From: Rhodomicrobium lacus
GTDB taxonomy: Bacteria > Pseudomonadota > Alphaproteobacteria > Rhizobiales > Rhodomicrobiaceae
Direction: 5' to 3'
DNA length: 64,000 bases
NCBI RefSeq assembly: GCF_003992725.1
Contig: NZ_RZNF01000012.1
Span: 1,488,501-1,552,500 of the forward strand
The position numbers and the translations under genes were made by a program. The notes below the pieces were generated by a model. That model was not told the origin of the DNA and did not search any database. It was given only the letters and a program-made list of their open reading frames with translations. Every line of letters starts with the position of its first letter. Position 1 is the stretch's first letter. This document shows, piece after piece, positions 1 through 7,958 of this stretch.

Positions 1-45
1 CGTCTCTGTGACGGCACCGCGCGCCCGATCAAAAGGGGGCTTGGC

Positions 46-1104
46 GTGACGCGCTTCATCTTCGCGTTTTCCGGCGACCTCGAAACACCGACCGGCAATT
101 ACGCTTACGCGCGCAAGATCCTCCCGCCGCTGAAGGCACGGCTCGGCCTTGAGCCGTTGGCGCTGCCCGCCGGGTTTCCGCTCGCGTCAGGCGATACGAT
201 GCGTGAAGCGCTGGCGGTTCTGAGGGCTGCTTCTGGCCCCGACACGGTTCTGTTTCTCGACGGCCTCGTCGGCTCTGCACTTCCGGCCGATGCGCTGGGC
301 GCGATCGCGGGCGCGAAAGTCGCGCTCGTGCATCACCCGCTGGCGCTCGAAGACGGGCTCGACGCGTCGACGAAGGCGCGTTTGCTTCGCAGCGAGGCGG
401 ATGCGCTTGCGCTCGCCGATGCCATCATCGTGCCGAGCGAAGGCACCGCGCGCGACCTCGCCCGCATCTTCGACGTTCCGCCCGCAAGGCTTGCCGTCGC
501 GCTGCCCGGCGTGCTCAGAGGGGTTCGCGCCGGGGGATCGGCGCCGCACGATCCGCTGCACATCGTCAGCGCGGGAACGCTCACGCCCCGCAAGGGCCAT
601 GCGGTGCTGGTCGATGCTCTGGCGCAAATCGCGGACCTGACGTGGCGCGCGACCATTGCGGGGGCGCTCGATCTTTCGCCCGAAACTGCGGCAGCGGTTC
701 GAGCCAAGATCGCGGCGCATGGACTTGGCGACCGGGTGCGGCTCGCGGGACATGTCGATGAGGCCGCGCTTTCGGCGGTTTATGCCTCCGGCGATATCTT
801 CGCGCTGGCGAGCTTCCATGAGGGCTATGGCATGGTTTTCGCGGAGGCGATGGCACACGGGTTGCCCGTCGTGGCTTCGGGCGACGGCGCGGTTCGCGAT
901 ACGGTTCCGGGCGAAGCGGGCCTTGTCTGCGCGGCGGGCGATGCGGATGCTATCGCTGCGGCGCTTCGGTCGCTGAGTATCGATGCGGGACTTCGCCGGA
1001 GGATGGCCGAGTCTGCCTGGCGTCACGGGCAGACGCTTCCGAGCTGGGACGCTTGCGCTGCGATCATCGCGCGGGTGCTAGAAAAAGTCGCCCACCTCGG
1101 TTGA
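46..1104 (+). CDS. Glycosyltransferase family 4 (GT-B fold) protein
   Basis: Predicted to move a sugar from a nucleotide-sugar donor to a glycan or lipid acceptor in the cytosol. The 352-residue protein has the GT-B layout: a variable N-terminal half, then a GT1/GT4 C-terminal half opening at about residue 170 with GTLTPRKGHAVL. The donor-site E-x7-E pattern is visible in EGYGMVFAEAM near residue 259, followed by HGLPVVAS. The GTG start at 46 has a purine-rich AAAAGGGGG just upstream. It stands alone here and converges on the next gene across a strong terminator. The acceptor cannot be told from the sequence. Family assignment is secure, specificity is not. Confidence 0.85.
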   Translation: MTRFIFAFSGDLETPTGNYAYARKILPPLKARLGLEPLALPAGFPLASGDTMREALAVLRAASGPDTVLFLDGLVGSALPADALGAIAGAKVALVHHPLALEDGLDASTKARLLRSEADALALADAIIVPSEGTARDLARIFDVPPARLAVALPGVLRGVRAGGSAPHDPLHIVSAGTLTPRKGHAVLVDALAQIADLTWRATIAGALDLSPETAAAVRAKIAAHGLGDRVRLAGHVDEAALSAVYASGDIFALASFHEGYGMVFAEAMAHGLPVVASGDGAVRDTVPGEAGLVCAAGDADAIAAALRSLSIDAGLRRRMAESAWRHGQTLPSWDACAAIIARVLEKVAHLG

Positions 1105-1180
1105 AGGGAACGGAAACGCCGCGAAGTCGACAATCCGCCGCCTCGCGGGATTACCGGGCACATCCCGCGCGCAAGATGGA

Positions 1181-1206
1181 AACCCGGCTTCAAGCCGGGT
1201 TTTTCA
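1181..1206. terminator. Bidirectional intrinsic terminator
   Basis: Perfect inverted repeat AACCCGGCTT / AAGCCGGGTT with a one-base centre, followed by a T-run on the plus strand and preceded by GGAAA on the other. It lies between two converging genes and should end both transcripts. Confidence 0.85.
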
Positions 1207-1217
1207 AAATTCGCAGC

Positions 1218-1706
1218 CTATTTCTTTTCAGGCTGTTGCGCGGCGGATTCCTCTTCCTTCGGGGCGTCCTTCACCTGAACGTCGCCCTTGGCGTTGATCG
1301 TCACCAGCGCGCCGATGTCGGCGTTCGAGTTGCTGTCATAGCTTGTCACGCGCCACGTGACTTCGTTCTCGGTGCCATCCTCTTCGACCGCGAGAAAGGC
1401 ATTCGGCAGCTTCTTGTCCGCGATCTGCTTCACGGGAACGGTTTTGAACACCTTCGAGGTGTTGCCGTCCGCGCTGACGGACATGAGTTGCAGCACGAGA
1501 TGGGCCTGCGTCGTATCGCCCGCCGGTACCGTAAGCACGGTGGCGCGGAACACGCCCGACACGTCGGATTCCGACCACGTGCCGGCCGTTGCGACCTCGG
1601 TCACCTCAGGCGGGATCGAAAGCGTAAGTTTTTCCGCGTCTTGTGCCCGCGCGGACGAAAGTGCTAGACAGGCCACAATAATTGTTGCGGCGATTCTGGC
1701 GTGCAT
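1218..1706 (-). CDS. Secreted protein of unknown function
   Basis: A 162-residue protein with a clear Sec signal peptide (MHARIAATIIVACLALSSARA, cleavage expected after ARA near residue 21). The mature part alternates polar beta-strand-like stretches and ends in a charged tail (EEESAAQQPEKK). No family is recognised. It converges on the glycosyltransferase and is divergent from psd, so it is probably transcribed alone. It is likely periplasmic. No function is proposed. Confidence 0.75.
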   Translation of the reverse strand: MHARIAATIIVACLALSSARAQDAEKLTLSIPPEVTEVATAGTWSESDVSGVFRATVLTVPAGDTTQAHLVLQLMSVSADGNTSKVFKTVPVKQIADKKLPNAFLAVEEDGTENEVTWRVTSYDSNSNADIGALVTINAKGDVQVKDAPKEEESAAQQPEKK

Positions 1707-1894
1707 TGAATTCTCCCAAGGAACAGCGAGGCTGACCCGATCGGTACCGCGGCGCTTTTAACGGGTTGGATATGCGTCGGTTGTGACAATTGCGTGTCAG
1801 CGTGCCCAAGACCATCCTGACGACAGTTACATTCTGTGACATCGAAATCAAGAACCGCGATCAGCGGTTTAACACAACTTGCCGGGGGATTATA

Positions 1895-2605
1895 GTGGCT
1901 GGACCTAATGCACTCTCTCAGTTTCAGGCGATCTTTTCGCCTATCCATAAAGATGGTTATAAATTCGTAGGCATCGCGGCGGCGGTCACGCTCGTCGCGT
2001 TCTACATCTGGGACACGCTGGGTTTCCTCTGCCTTCTGGTGACGCTCGCGCTCGCCTTCTTCTTCCGCGATCCGAAGCGTGTCGTTCCGGACCGCGAGGG
2101 CCTCGTGGTCGCGCCGTCCGACGGCACGGTCATCAGCGTCAACCCGATGCTGCCGCCCGCCGAACTGAACCTCGGCACGGAGCCCATGACGCGGGTGTCG
2201 GTGTTCCTCTCGCTTCTCGATGTGCACGTGGCGCGCGCGCCCGTTGCGGGTCGCATTCTGACCGACGTACATACCGACGGCGTCTACAAGAATGCCGCCG
2301 CCCCGGAAGCGCCCTCCGAGAACGAGCGCCAGTCCTTTACCATCGAGACGAAGACCGGCACTAAGATCGGCGTCGTGCTCGTGTCGGGCTACGTGGCGCG
2401 GCGCATCATCACGAACGTGAAGGTCGGCGACGCGGTCACCGCGGGCGAGCGCATCGGGATCATCCGGTTCGGCAGCCGCACGGATCTTTACCTCCCGGCG
2501 GGTACGGTGTTCGTTTCGGAAGGACAGCGCATGATCGCAGGCGAAACCGTGGTTGCGGAACTTGGTTTGACGGAGCCGACGCCGCGCCGCTTCGCGCGCG
2601 TGTAG
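1895..2605 (+). CDS. psd: Phosphatidylserine decarboxylase proenzyme
   Basis: Converts phosphatidylserine to phosphatidylethanolamine at the inner membrane. The GTG start at 1895 is chosen because it follows the ribosome site GGGGGAT (1885-1891) and gives 236 residues, the usual length of the short alphaproteobacterial form; the frame is open upstream to a TTG at 1790. Membrane segments sit near residues 20-55. The self-cleavage site is RFGSRTDLY, with cleavage expected between Gly193 and Ser194, where the serine becomes the pyruvoyl cofactor. pssA, the preceding step of the pathway, follows after a gap filled by two palindromes. Confidence is high. Confidence 0.95.
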   Translation: MAGPNALSQFQAIFSPIHKDGYKFVGIAAAVTLVAFYIWDTLGFLCLLVTLALAFFFRDPKRVVPDREGLVVAPSDGTVISVNPMLPPAELNLGTEPMTRVSVFLSLLDVHVARAPVAGRILTDVHTDGVYKNAAAPEAPSENERQSFTIETKTGTKIGVVLVSGYVARRIITNVKVGDAVTAGERIGIIRFGSRTDLYLPAGTVFVSEGQRMIAGETVVAELGLTEPTPRRFARV

Positions 2606-2606
2606 C

Positions 2607-2673
2607 GGTCCGATTCCGACATTTGCATCCGTGTGCAGCACGCTTGCGAGCAAATGTCGGAATCGAAAGGACC
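2607..2673. repeat. Imperfect palindrome 1 (bulged long hairpin)
   Basis: Left arm 2607-2626 and right arm 2650-2673 share a perfect 15-base stem (GATTCCGACATTTGC). A further 5-base outer stem (GGTCC) is offset by four extra bases (GAAA) in the right arm. The 23-base loop has a small inner stem. There is no T-run, so a simple terminator is unlikely although it directly follows the psd stop. Confidence 0.75.
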
Positions 2674-2690
2674 TCTAGCAACATCATGAT

Positions 2691-2770
2691 TCTAGTGGAG
2701 CTTTTGAATTTGACATTTGAGCGAGAGCGCGCAGTCACCGGGACTCGAATGTCAAATTCGCTCCGCTAGA
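2691..2770. repeat. Imperfect palindrome 2 (bulged long hairpin)
   Basis: Left arm 2691-2721 and right arm 2744-2770 pair over two blocks: TCTAGYGGAGC (11 bases) and GAATTTGACATTYGAG (16 bases), each with one variable position. Four extra T bases separate the blocks in the left arm only. It shares the GACATTTG core with palindrome 1 and begins 17 bases after it, so the two look like members of one repeat family. Confidence 0.75.
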
Positions 2771-2958
2771 GCGCCGCGTTCTTGGGAACAGTCAGAGGGG
2801 CGGCGCGCATAACGCCGCATCCCCGACGCCATTTTATGAGTTGCGTTTTGTCGTCGAAAAAGCTCCCATGAAGAAATTATGACACGGGAGGCAGAAGAGG
2901 TGCGGGAAGGTTGCGGCTTGCGCGCGCAGTGCCACGCGGGTGAAATGCGGGGCAGATC

Positions 2959-3615
2959 ATGAAGCACCAGTCCGGGCGGCCTTTCACGGTGATAGGCAGA
3001 AACGAGGCTCCTACCGCGAAACCTTCGCTGAAGCGACGGCTCGTACTGCTTGTGCCGAATACATTCACCCTCGCCGCCGTGGTTTGCGGATTAACGGCGA
3101 TCCGGTTCTCGCATGACGGCTATTACGCGCTGGCGATGTTCGCGATCCTCGGCGCCGTCGTGCTCGACGTGGCGGACGGCTACGCCGCCCGGCGTCTCAA
3201 GGCCGAATCTGCCATGGGCGCGGAACTCGATTCTCTCGCCGACTTCCTGAACTTCGGCGTTGCGACCGCCATGCTGCTCTATGACCGCCACCTCCATGAA
3301 TTCGGCCTTGCGGGCTGGGCGATCGCGGCGGCTTACGTTCTGACGACCGGATTGAGGCTCGCGCGGTTCAACATACAGGCGCGCGCGCAAAAAGCGTTTC
3401 TGAAGGAAGGTCACACCGAGAAGCCGAAATGGTTTTGCGGTCTGCCTTCAACGGCGGCGGCGCTGTCGATGATCGCGCTCGATACGGCCGTCGTGTCCCT
3501 TTTCCCTGCGGAGGCGAGCCCGGTCATGGCGATTGCTACGCTGACAGCGGCAGCGCTCATGGTCAGCACACTACCCGTGCCGTCGCTGGGTGCGATCTTC
3601 GGTCGACGGCGCTAG
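2959..3615 (+). CDS. pssA: CDP-diacylglycerol--serine O-phosphatidyltransferase
   Basis: Makes phosphatidylserine from CDP-diacylglycerol and serine in the inner membrane, feeding the Psd step encoded just upstream. The CDP-alcohol phosphotransferase signature is complete: D70, D73, G74, R78, G87, D91 and D95. The 218-residue protein has about six hydrophobic segments (for example residues 35-65 and 105-125), and the cytosolic N-terminus is polar and basic. Length is normal for the proteobacterial membrane type. The last residues GRRR are basic. Confidence is high. Confidence 0.95.
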   Translation: MKHQSGRPFTVIGRNEAPTAKPSLKRRLVLLVPNTFTLAAVVCGLTAIRFSHDGYYALAMFAILGAVVLDVADGYAARRLKAESAMGAELDSLADFLNFGVATAMLLYDRHLHEFGLAGWAIAAAYVLTTGLRLARFNIQARAQKAFLKEGHTEKPKWFCGLPSTAAALSMIALDTAVVSLFPAEASPVMAIATLTAAALMVSTLPVPSLGAIFGRRR

Positions 3616-3704
3616 CGGTTACGCCCGCCGCCACGAGCGCAGGGCGGCTCTCGTGAAACGAGCGTTGCGGATCGCCGCAGCGCTCGCCTCAAGCTGCTCG
3701 CGGA

Positions 3705-3998
3705 TCAGTACTGAACCGGGAAGTTCGCCTGCGTGTTCACGCGCTCCCAGAACGTCGTGTTGTTGTAGTGGGGACCGGGATAATTATACAGGCCGGTGTT
3801 GTACCAAGCGAATGGCCGCTGATACTGCCAGCGCGGACCCGACGCGCCGAAAAAGCGCTCGACCAGCGTAGGCTCCTGCGGAGCCACATAGAGCTGATAG
3901 GACCGGGGCTGCTGTGCCCGCCGGGGCGCCGCATCGCTCTGGACGGTCGTACCGACGACGGCAGCAGCCAGAAGGGCAGTGAAAAGAAGTCGCGACAT
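3705..3998 (-). CDS. Small secreted protein of unknown function
   Basis: A protein of about 97 residues starting at the second of two adjacent ATG codons (4001 and 3998). The second is preferred because it leaves six bases after the GGGAG ribosome site. A signal peptide (SRLLFTALLAAAVVGTTVQSDA) precedes a Tyr/Trp/Pro-rich mature part (QYQRPFAWYNTGLYNYPG). This composition resembles small periplasmic or outer-membrane-associated alphaproteobacterial proteins, but no family is recognised. Its ribosome site lies in the stem of the hairpin at 4005-4045, which suggests translational control. Confidence 0.7.
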   Translation of the reverse strand: MSRLLFTALLAAAVVGTTVQSDAAPRRAQQPRSYQLYVAPQEPTLVERFFGASGPRWQYQRPFAWYNTGLYNYPGPHYNNTTFWERVNTQANFPVQY

Positions 3999-4004
3999 CA
4001 TGAT

Positions 4005-4045
4005 CTCCCGCTTAACGCATGCCTTCATGAAAGCCTAAGCGGGAG
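4005..4045 (-). promoter_or_regulatory. Hairpin that sequesters a ribosome-binding site
   Basis: Perfect 10-base inverted repeat, CTCCCGCTTA at 4005-4014 and TAAGCGGGAG at 4036-4045. On the minus-strand transcript the proximal arm contains the GGGAG ribosome site of the 3705-3998 gene, and the other arm would mask it. The 21-base loop itself contains a near palindrome, GCTTTCATGAAGGC. Confidence 0.6.
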
Positions 4046-4098
4046 CGAAGTTCCGACGCCACCGCCCTTACTTTTCAGTATAGGCGCGAGAGGGCATC

Positions 4099-4126
4099 TT
4101 ACTAGTGAGGTTTTGCCACTAAGTAA
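4099..4126. repeat. Short AT-rich inverted repeat
   Basis: TTACTAGTG (4099-4107) pairs with CACTAAGTAA (4117-4126) apart from one bulged base. It lies just past the stop of the 4136-4372 gene and upstream of the 3705-3998 gene. On the minus strand the T-run precedes rather than follows the stem, so it is not a typical terminator. Confidence 0.45.
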
Positions 4127-4135
4127 AAAATAGCG

Positions 4136-4372
4136 TCAGGCGTAGGATTCGAGGCCCATCGCTGGCGAAAAGTCGTCGCCGCGAAAACGTTGGCGCAAAA
4201 TCTCAAGCTGGCCGCGCTGCGTGGAGTGCAGAAGCATCACCTGACGCTTGATCAAACCGTAATTCATCAGCTTCTCGGCGTGATCGGCTGGGATGTCTGT
4301 GACGAGGCAGGGGCGTTTGATGATTTTTTCGAGCGAAGAGCGTTCGCTTCGGGACATCCGAATGGCTGGCAT
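4136..4372 (-). CDS. Small helical protein of unknown function
   Basis: A 78-residue protein without a signal peptide, rich in charged residues and predicted mostly helical (SLEKIIKRP, HAEKLMNYGLIKRQVMLL, GQLEILRQRF). The pattern of a short domain with LIKRQ could fit a small nucleic-acid-binding or regulatory protein, but no family is recognised. An internal ATG six codons in is an alternative start. It is divergent from the DUF971 gene. Confidence 0.6.
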   Translation of the reverse strand: MPAIRMSRSERSSLEKIIKRPCLVTDIPADHAEKLMNYGLIKRQVMLLHSTQRGQLEILRQRFRGDDFSPAMGLESYA

Positions 4373-4520
4373 TGCACACTACCCCATACGCAGAAACCGA
4401 ACCTTATGGTTGGTGAACCGTAGGTTCCTTGTAAACAAATCTATTAAACCTGAATGCGGCAAAAAAGGGTAACTCTGACGTTTCAAAGTGTATCAATCAC
4501 AAAAAAAGGAGCCAACAGCG

Positions 4521-4898
4521 ATGTCGCAAGCGCTTGGCAACGAGCCTGTACCATCGGAACTGCGGCTGAGCGCGGACAAGACCATGCTCCGCGTTACCTT
4601 CTGCGACGGCTTGGAGAGGGAGCTTCCAGCGGAACTTCTTCGGGTCGAAAGCCCGAGCGCCGAGGTTCAGGGGCATTCGCCTTCGGAGCGAAAGCTCATC
4701 CCCGGCAAGCGCCTCGTCACCATCCTTTCCATCGAGCCGGTCGGCAATTACGCGGTGCGACTCGTGTTCAGCGACGGGCACCACACCGGCATTTATTCCT
4801 GGGTGTACCTTTACGAGCTTGCGCGCAACAAAGACGAGGTGTGGCGTACATATCTTGACCGCCTCGAAGCGGCAAGCCTCAGTCGCGACCTTGTCTAA
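4521..4898 (+). CDS. DUF971 domain protein (gamma-butyrobetaine hydroxylase-like N-terminal domain)
   Basis: A 125-residue cytosolic protein matching the DUF971 pattern: KTMLRVTFCDGLERELPAELLRVESPSAEVQGH, then YAVRLVFSDGHHTGIYSW and YLYELARNKDEVW. The ATG at 4521 follows AAAGGAG by a normal spacing, so the open frame before it is not coding. Members of this family occur alone or fused to gamma-butyrobetaine hydroxylase and are often near Fe-S assembly genes. The molecular role is not settled. It precedes phoR but is not obviously co-transcribed. Confidence 0.85.
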   Translation: MSQALGNEPVPSELRLSADKTMLRVTFCDGLERELPAELLRVESPSAEVQGHSPSERKLIPGKRLVTILSIEPVGNYAVRLVFSDGHHTGIYSWVYLYELARNKDEVWRTYLDRLEAASLSRDLV

Positions 4899-4950
4899 AG
4901 CTTAACGGGGGCGTCGAAAAACTGTCGCAGATATTGGTTACCCTGACTCC

Positions 4951-6426
4951 ATGGCCGGCAATTCTTCTACAATAAACGTCTCAAGCGGCGAAGGACAAGG
5001 GAACGGCATGCTCGAAGTCTATCGGGAGAGCGACAGCAAGCGCTTTGGTGTCGGCATTATTCAGAGAAATATTTTCATGCCCGTGCCTGAAGGCGATAAC
5101 GCATCGCGCGGTTTCGCACCGCAGCCCGGGGTTCTGTCGCGCCTCTACCTTCGGCGCTGGCTTGTCCTGCTTGCCGCGGCCGTCATTGTTGCGCTCTCGA
5201 TGTTTCATGGCCTCCCGTGGGCCGGGACTGCGGCCGCGGTTGTGACATTTGCAGCGGGTGCCGCCATCATCCCTACGTCGCGCACCCGTGCCCGCTATGA
5301 TGCCGTGAGTGCGGACCGGGCTAAAGAGGAAACGCTCGCGGTGGCGAAGCCCATAGCCGATGCACTCCCCGATCCGGCCATTCTTCTCGCTCGCGACGGA
5401 ACGATCCTCGCGTTCAACGGCAAGGCCCGCGATCTTTTCGACGGACTGAAGAACGGCTCGCATATATCAAGCGCGACACGCAGCCCGCAGGTGCTTGACG
5501 CGGTAACAGAATGCGGCCCTGCCAATCAGCAGCTGACGGTCACCTTCAGCGAGCGCGTACCGGTGGAGCGGCATATGGCGGCGACGGTCTCCTGGCTCGT
5601 GTTGCCGTCCAGCGCGGGACCGTCCATCCTCGTTTATCTCCGCGATCTGACCGAACAGCGGCGCCTCGACCAGCTTCGCGCAGACTTCATCGCCAACGCG
5701 AGCCACGAGATCAAGACGCCTCTGGCTTCGCTTTCAGGATTTATCCAGACGCTGCACGGTGCTGCTCGTCACGACGAAGCGGCACGCGACCGCTTCCTGC
5801 CGATCATGGCCAAGCAGGCCGAACGCATGGCGCGGCTCATCGATAATCTGATGTCCCTCTCTCGCGTGGAGATGCGGGCGCACCTGAAGCCGCAGGGCGA
5901 GGTTGCCATTGCCGAACTTGTCGAACAGGCCTGCGAGGCTCTGGAGCCGATGGCGGCGGAGGCGAATATCGTGGTTGCGGTCGAGTCCGAGGTCGGCGCC
6001 GTGACGGTGTTGGGCGACCGGGACGAACTCACCCAGGTCTTCATCAATCTCGTGCACAACGCGCTGAAATACGGCCGTAAGGGCGGCTCCGTGCAGGTGA
6101 AGCTCAAGCGCCAGCGAAGCGGCTCGCAGGACATGATAGCCATCAGCGTCAAGGATGACGGGCCCGGTATTCCGGTCCAGCACCTGCCGAGGCTGACCGA
6201 GCGCTTTTACCGCGTGGCCGGCGCTGCCGGACATGAAAAGGGCGGTACGGGGCTTGGTCTCGCGATCGTCAAGCACGTCGTGAACCGCCATCGCGGAGAG
6301 CTTCGCATCGCGTCCGAGGTGGGTTTCGGGTCGATTTTCACGGTGCTCCTGGCTGAACATAAATACAACCGTGGAGCGGTTGAGGTTGAAATAAAACCGG
6401 CTGCACGGCCCACGCTGGAAGAATAA
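4951..6426 (+). CDS. phoR: Phosphate regulon sensor histidine kinase PhoR
   Basis: Membrane sensor kinase that phosphorylates PhoB when phosphate is scarce and is held off by PstSCAB-PhoU in excess phosphate. The order is an N-terminal tail, two close hydrophobic segments (about residues 70-105), a PAS-like region near 130-215 (DPAILLARDGTILAFNG), HisKA with the phosphoacceptor His252 in NASHEIKTPL, and HATPase_c with the N box (INLVHNALKYG), DDGPGIP and GGTGLGLAIVK. The 491 residues are slightly long; an internal ATG at 5008 is a possible start. It opens the pho-pst cluster. Confidence is high. Confidence 0.95.
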   Translation: MAGNSSTINVSSGEGQGNGMLEVYRESDSKRFGVGIIQRNIFMPVPEGDNASRGFAPQPGVLSRLYLRRWLVLLAAAVIVALSMFHGLPWAGTAAAVVTFAAGAAIIPTSRTRARYDAVSADRAKEETLAVAKPIADALPDPAILLARDGTILAFNGKARDLFDGLKNGSHISSATRSPQVLDAVTECGPANQQLTVTFSERVPVERHMAATVSWLVLPSSAGPSILVYLRDLTEQRRLDQLRADFIANASHEIKTPLASLSGFIQTLHGAARHDEAARDRFLPIMAKQAERMARLIDNLMSLSRVEMRAHLKPQGEVAIAELVEQACEALEPMAAEANIVVAVESEVGAVTVLGDRDELTQVFINLVHNALKYGRKGGSVQVKLKRQRSGSQDMIAISVKDDGPGIPVQHLPRLTERFYRVAGAAGHEKGGTGLGLAIVKHVVNRHRGELRIASEVGFGSIFTVLLAEHKYNRGAVEVEIKPAARPTLEE

Positions 6427-6431
6427 GAGTG

Positions 6432-6460
6432 CTTGTCAAATCAGTGTGTTAATCTGTCAT
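6432..6460 (+). promoter_or_regulatory. Pho box upstream of pstS
   Basis: Three heptamers at exact 11-base spacing: CTTGTCA (6432), AGTGTGT (6443) and CTGTCAT (6454). The last is a perfect PhoB half-site and the first matches in most positions; the middle one is weak. A TAAAAG element about 20 bases downstream is a plausible -10. This is where PhoB~P should activate pstSCAB-phoU-phoB. Confidence 0.7.
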
Positions 6461-6564
6461 TAAAGGTTCACTGCCCTTACATAAAAGAGACATGGCGCTG
6501 CCCTAGGGTTTCAGCGCGTTGAACCGCCGAAAGGTCTTGGTTCCAATTCTCAAGGGAGAGCACA

Positions 6565-7650
6565 GTGAATTATCGTCTCACCGCCCTCGTGGCGGCTACG
6601 GCGGCTGTCGGCCTGTTCGCGGCCGGTTCCGCTTCTGCCCGCGATCAGGTTAAAATCGCCGGTTCCTCGACGGTCTTCCCCTATGCGAAGATCGTCGCCG
6701 AGAACTTCGCCAAGGCGAATGCCAATTTGAAGGCTCCCGTCGTCGAATCCGGCGGCTCGGGCGCAGGCATCAAGCAGTTCTGCGACGGCGTCGGTGAAGA
6801 CAAGATCGACATCGCCAACGCGTCGCGCCGCATCAAGAAGGGCGAGCAGGAAACCTGCGCCAAGAACGGCGTCGCCGACGTGGTCGAAGTGAAGTTCGGC
6901 TATGACGGTATCGTGTTCGCTTCCGACGTCAAGGGTCCGGCTTTCGCTTACGAAGCGAAGGACTGGTTCAACGCTCTCGCTCCCGAAATCGCGGTTGACG
7001 GCAAGCTCGTCGCGAACCCGAACAAGACCTGGAAGGAAGTCAACGCCGAGTTCCCGGCCTGGGAAATCGTTGCTTACATCCCGGGCGAGAAGCACGGCAC
7101 CCGTGAAGTTTTCGAAGAGAAGCTTCTGGTCGCGGGCTGCAAGGCCACCGGCGCGGACAAGCTCATCGCCGAGAAGCTGAAGGCCGCTGGCACCGCCGAA
7201 GACAAGCTGCACGGCGCGACCGAAAAGGCTTGCGCGAAGGTCCGCAAGGATGACGGCGGCAAGCATGCCATCGACATCGACGGCGACTACACGGAAACCC
7301 TCGCTCGTCTTCAGGCGAACAAGGAGTCGATCGGCGTGTTTGGCCTCGCCTTCTACGAGAACAACACCGACAAGCTCCGCGTTGCCACCGTTGGCGGCGT
7401 GACGCCCTCCGTCGAAACCATTGCGGCTGGCAAGTATCCGGTTTCCCGTCCGCTCTTCTTCTACGTCAAGAAGGCTCACGTCGGCGTCATCCCCGGCCTG
7501 AAGGAATATGCCGAGTTCTTCGTCAGCGACAAGATCATCGGCGAAGATGGCCCGCTCGCCCAGTATGGCCTCGTTCCGCTGCCGGAAGCCGAAGCCAAGG
7601 CTGTTCGCGATACCGTCAAGGATCTGAAGCCGCTGGCTCCGCTCAGCTAG
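6565..7650 (+). CDS. pstS: Periplasmic phosphate-binding protein PstS
   Basis: Captures inorganic phosphate in the periplasm and delivers it to PstCA. It has a signal peptide (MNYRLTALVAATAAVGLFAA, cleaved after SASA), the N-terminal VKIAGSSTVFPYAK and the phosphate loop SGGSGAGIKQF. Two Cys pairs may form disulfides. Length (361) is usual. A ribosome site CAAGGGAG precedes the ATG. It is separated from pstC by 308 bases containing a strong hairpin, which fits higher expression of the binding protein than of the channel. Confidence 0.97.
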   Translation: MNYRLTALVAATAAVGLFAAGSASARDQVKIAGSSTVFPYAKIVAENFAKANANLKAPVVESGGSGAGIKQFCDGVGEDKIDIANASRRIKKGEQETCAKNGVADVVEVKFGYDGIVFASDVKGPAFAYEAKDWFNALAPEIAVDGKLVANPNKTWKEVNAEFPAWEIVAYIPGEKHGTREVFEEKLLVAGCKATGADKLIAEKLKAAGTAEDKLHGATEKACAKVRKDDGGKHAIDIDGDYTETLARLQANKESIGVFGLAFYENNTDKLRVATVGGVTPSVETIAAGKYPVSRPLFFYVKKAHVGVIPGLKEYAEFFVSDKIIGEDGPLAQYGLVPLPEAEAKAVRDTVKDLKPLAPLS

Positions 7651-7958
7651 GACTGCATAGGTGCCGGGGCTTAGCCCCGGCACCCCGATCGGAAGCGTGT
7701 GGCGTAAAGTAACCCCACAGTGTTTGCGCCACACGCGAGTTGCCTTGCCTCTTCATTGTCTTCTAGGAATTGCGCGGTCTGTAGTATCTTCTCCGGCGAA
7801 GACGTGCGCGCAGGACACCTTTCAAATGCGGAAATGCAAACAGCCGGACCCCGCAGCGGAAAGCACCAATGCCGCACCGAATGGCGCATTTGCGATGGCC
7901 GACGCCGTGCAGCGCCTGCCTATGATCGAAATCGTCGGATTCTCTATCGGAGACGGCC
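7651..7958 (+). other. pstS-pstC intergenic region
   Basis: Just over 300 bases with no recognisable gene. It holds the hairpin at 7660-7684 and, near its end, the GGAG ribosome site (7949-7952) that fixes the GTG start of pstC. Confidence 0.6.
7660..7684 (+). terminator. Attenuating or mRNA-stabilising hairpin after pstS
   Basis: Perfect 11-base stem GGTGCCGGGGC / GCCCCGGCACC with a TTA loop, ten bases after the pstS stop. There is no T-run, so it is more likely a 3' stabiliser or processing barrier than a full terminator. Confidence 0.65.

Larger units (their letters stand above)
2606..2958. other. Intergenic region between psd and pssA
   Basis: About 350 bases without a gene. The first half holds two large bulged palindromes (2607-2673 and 2691-2770). 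The rest is AT-richer and may carry the pssA promoter, but no clear -35/-10 pair was seen. Confidence 0.6.
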
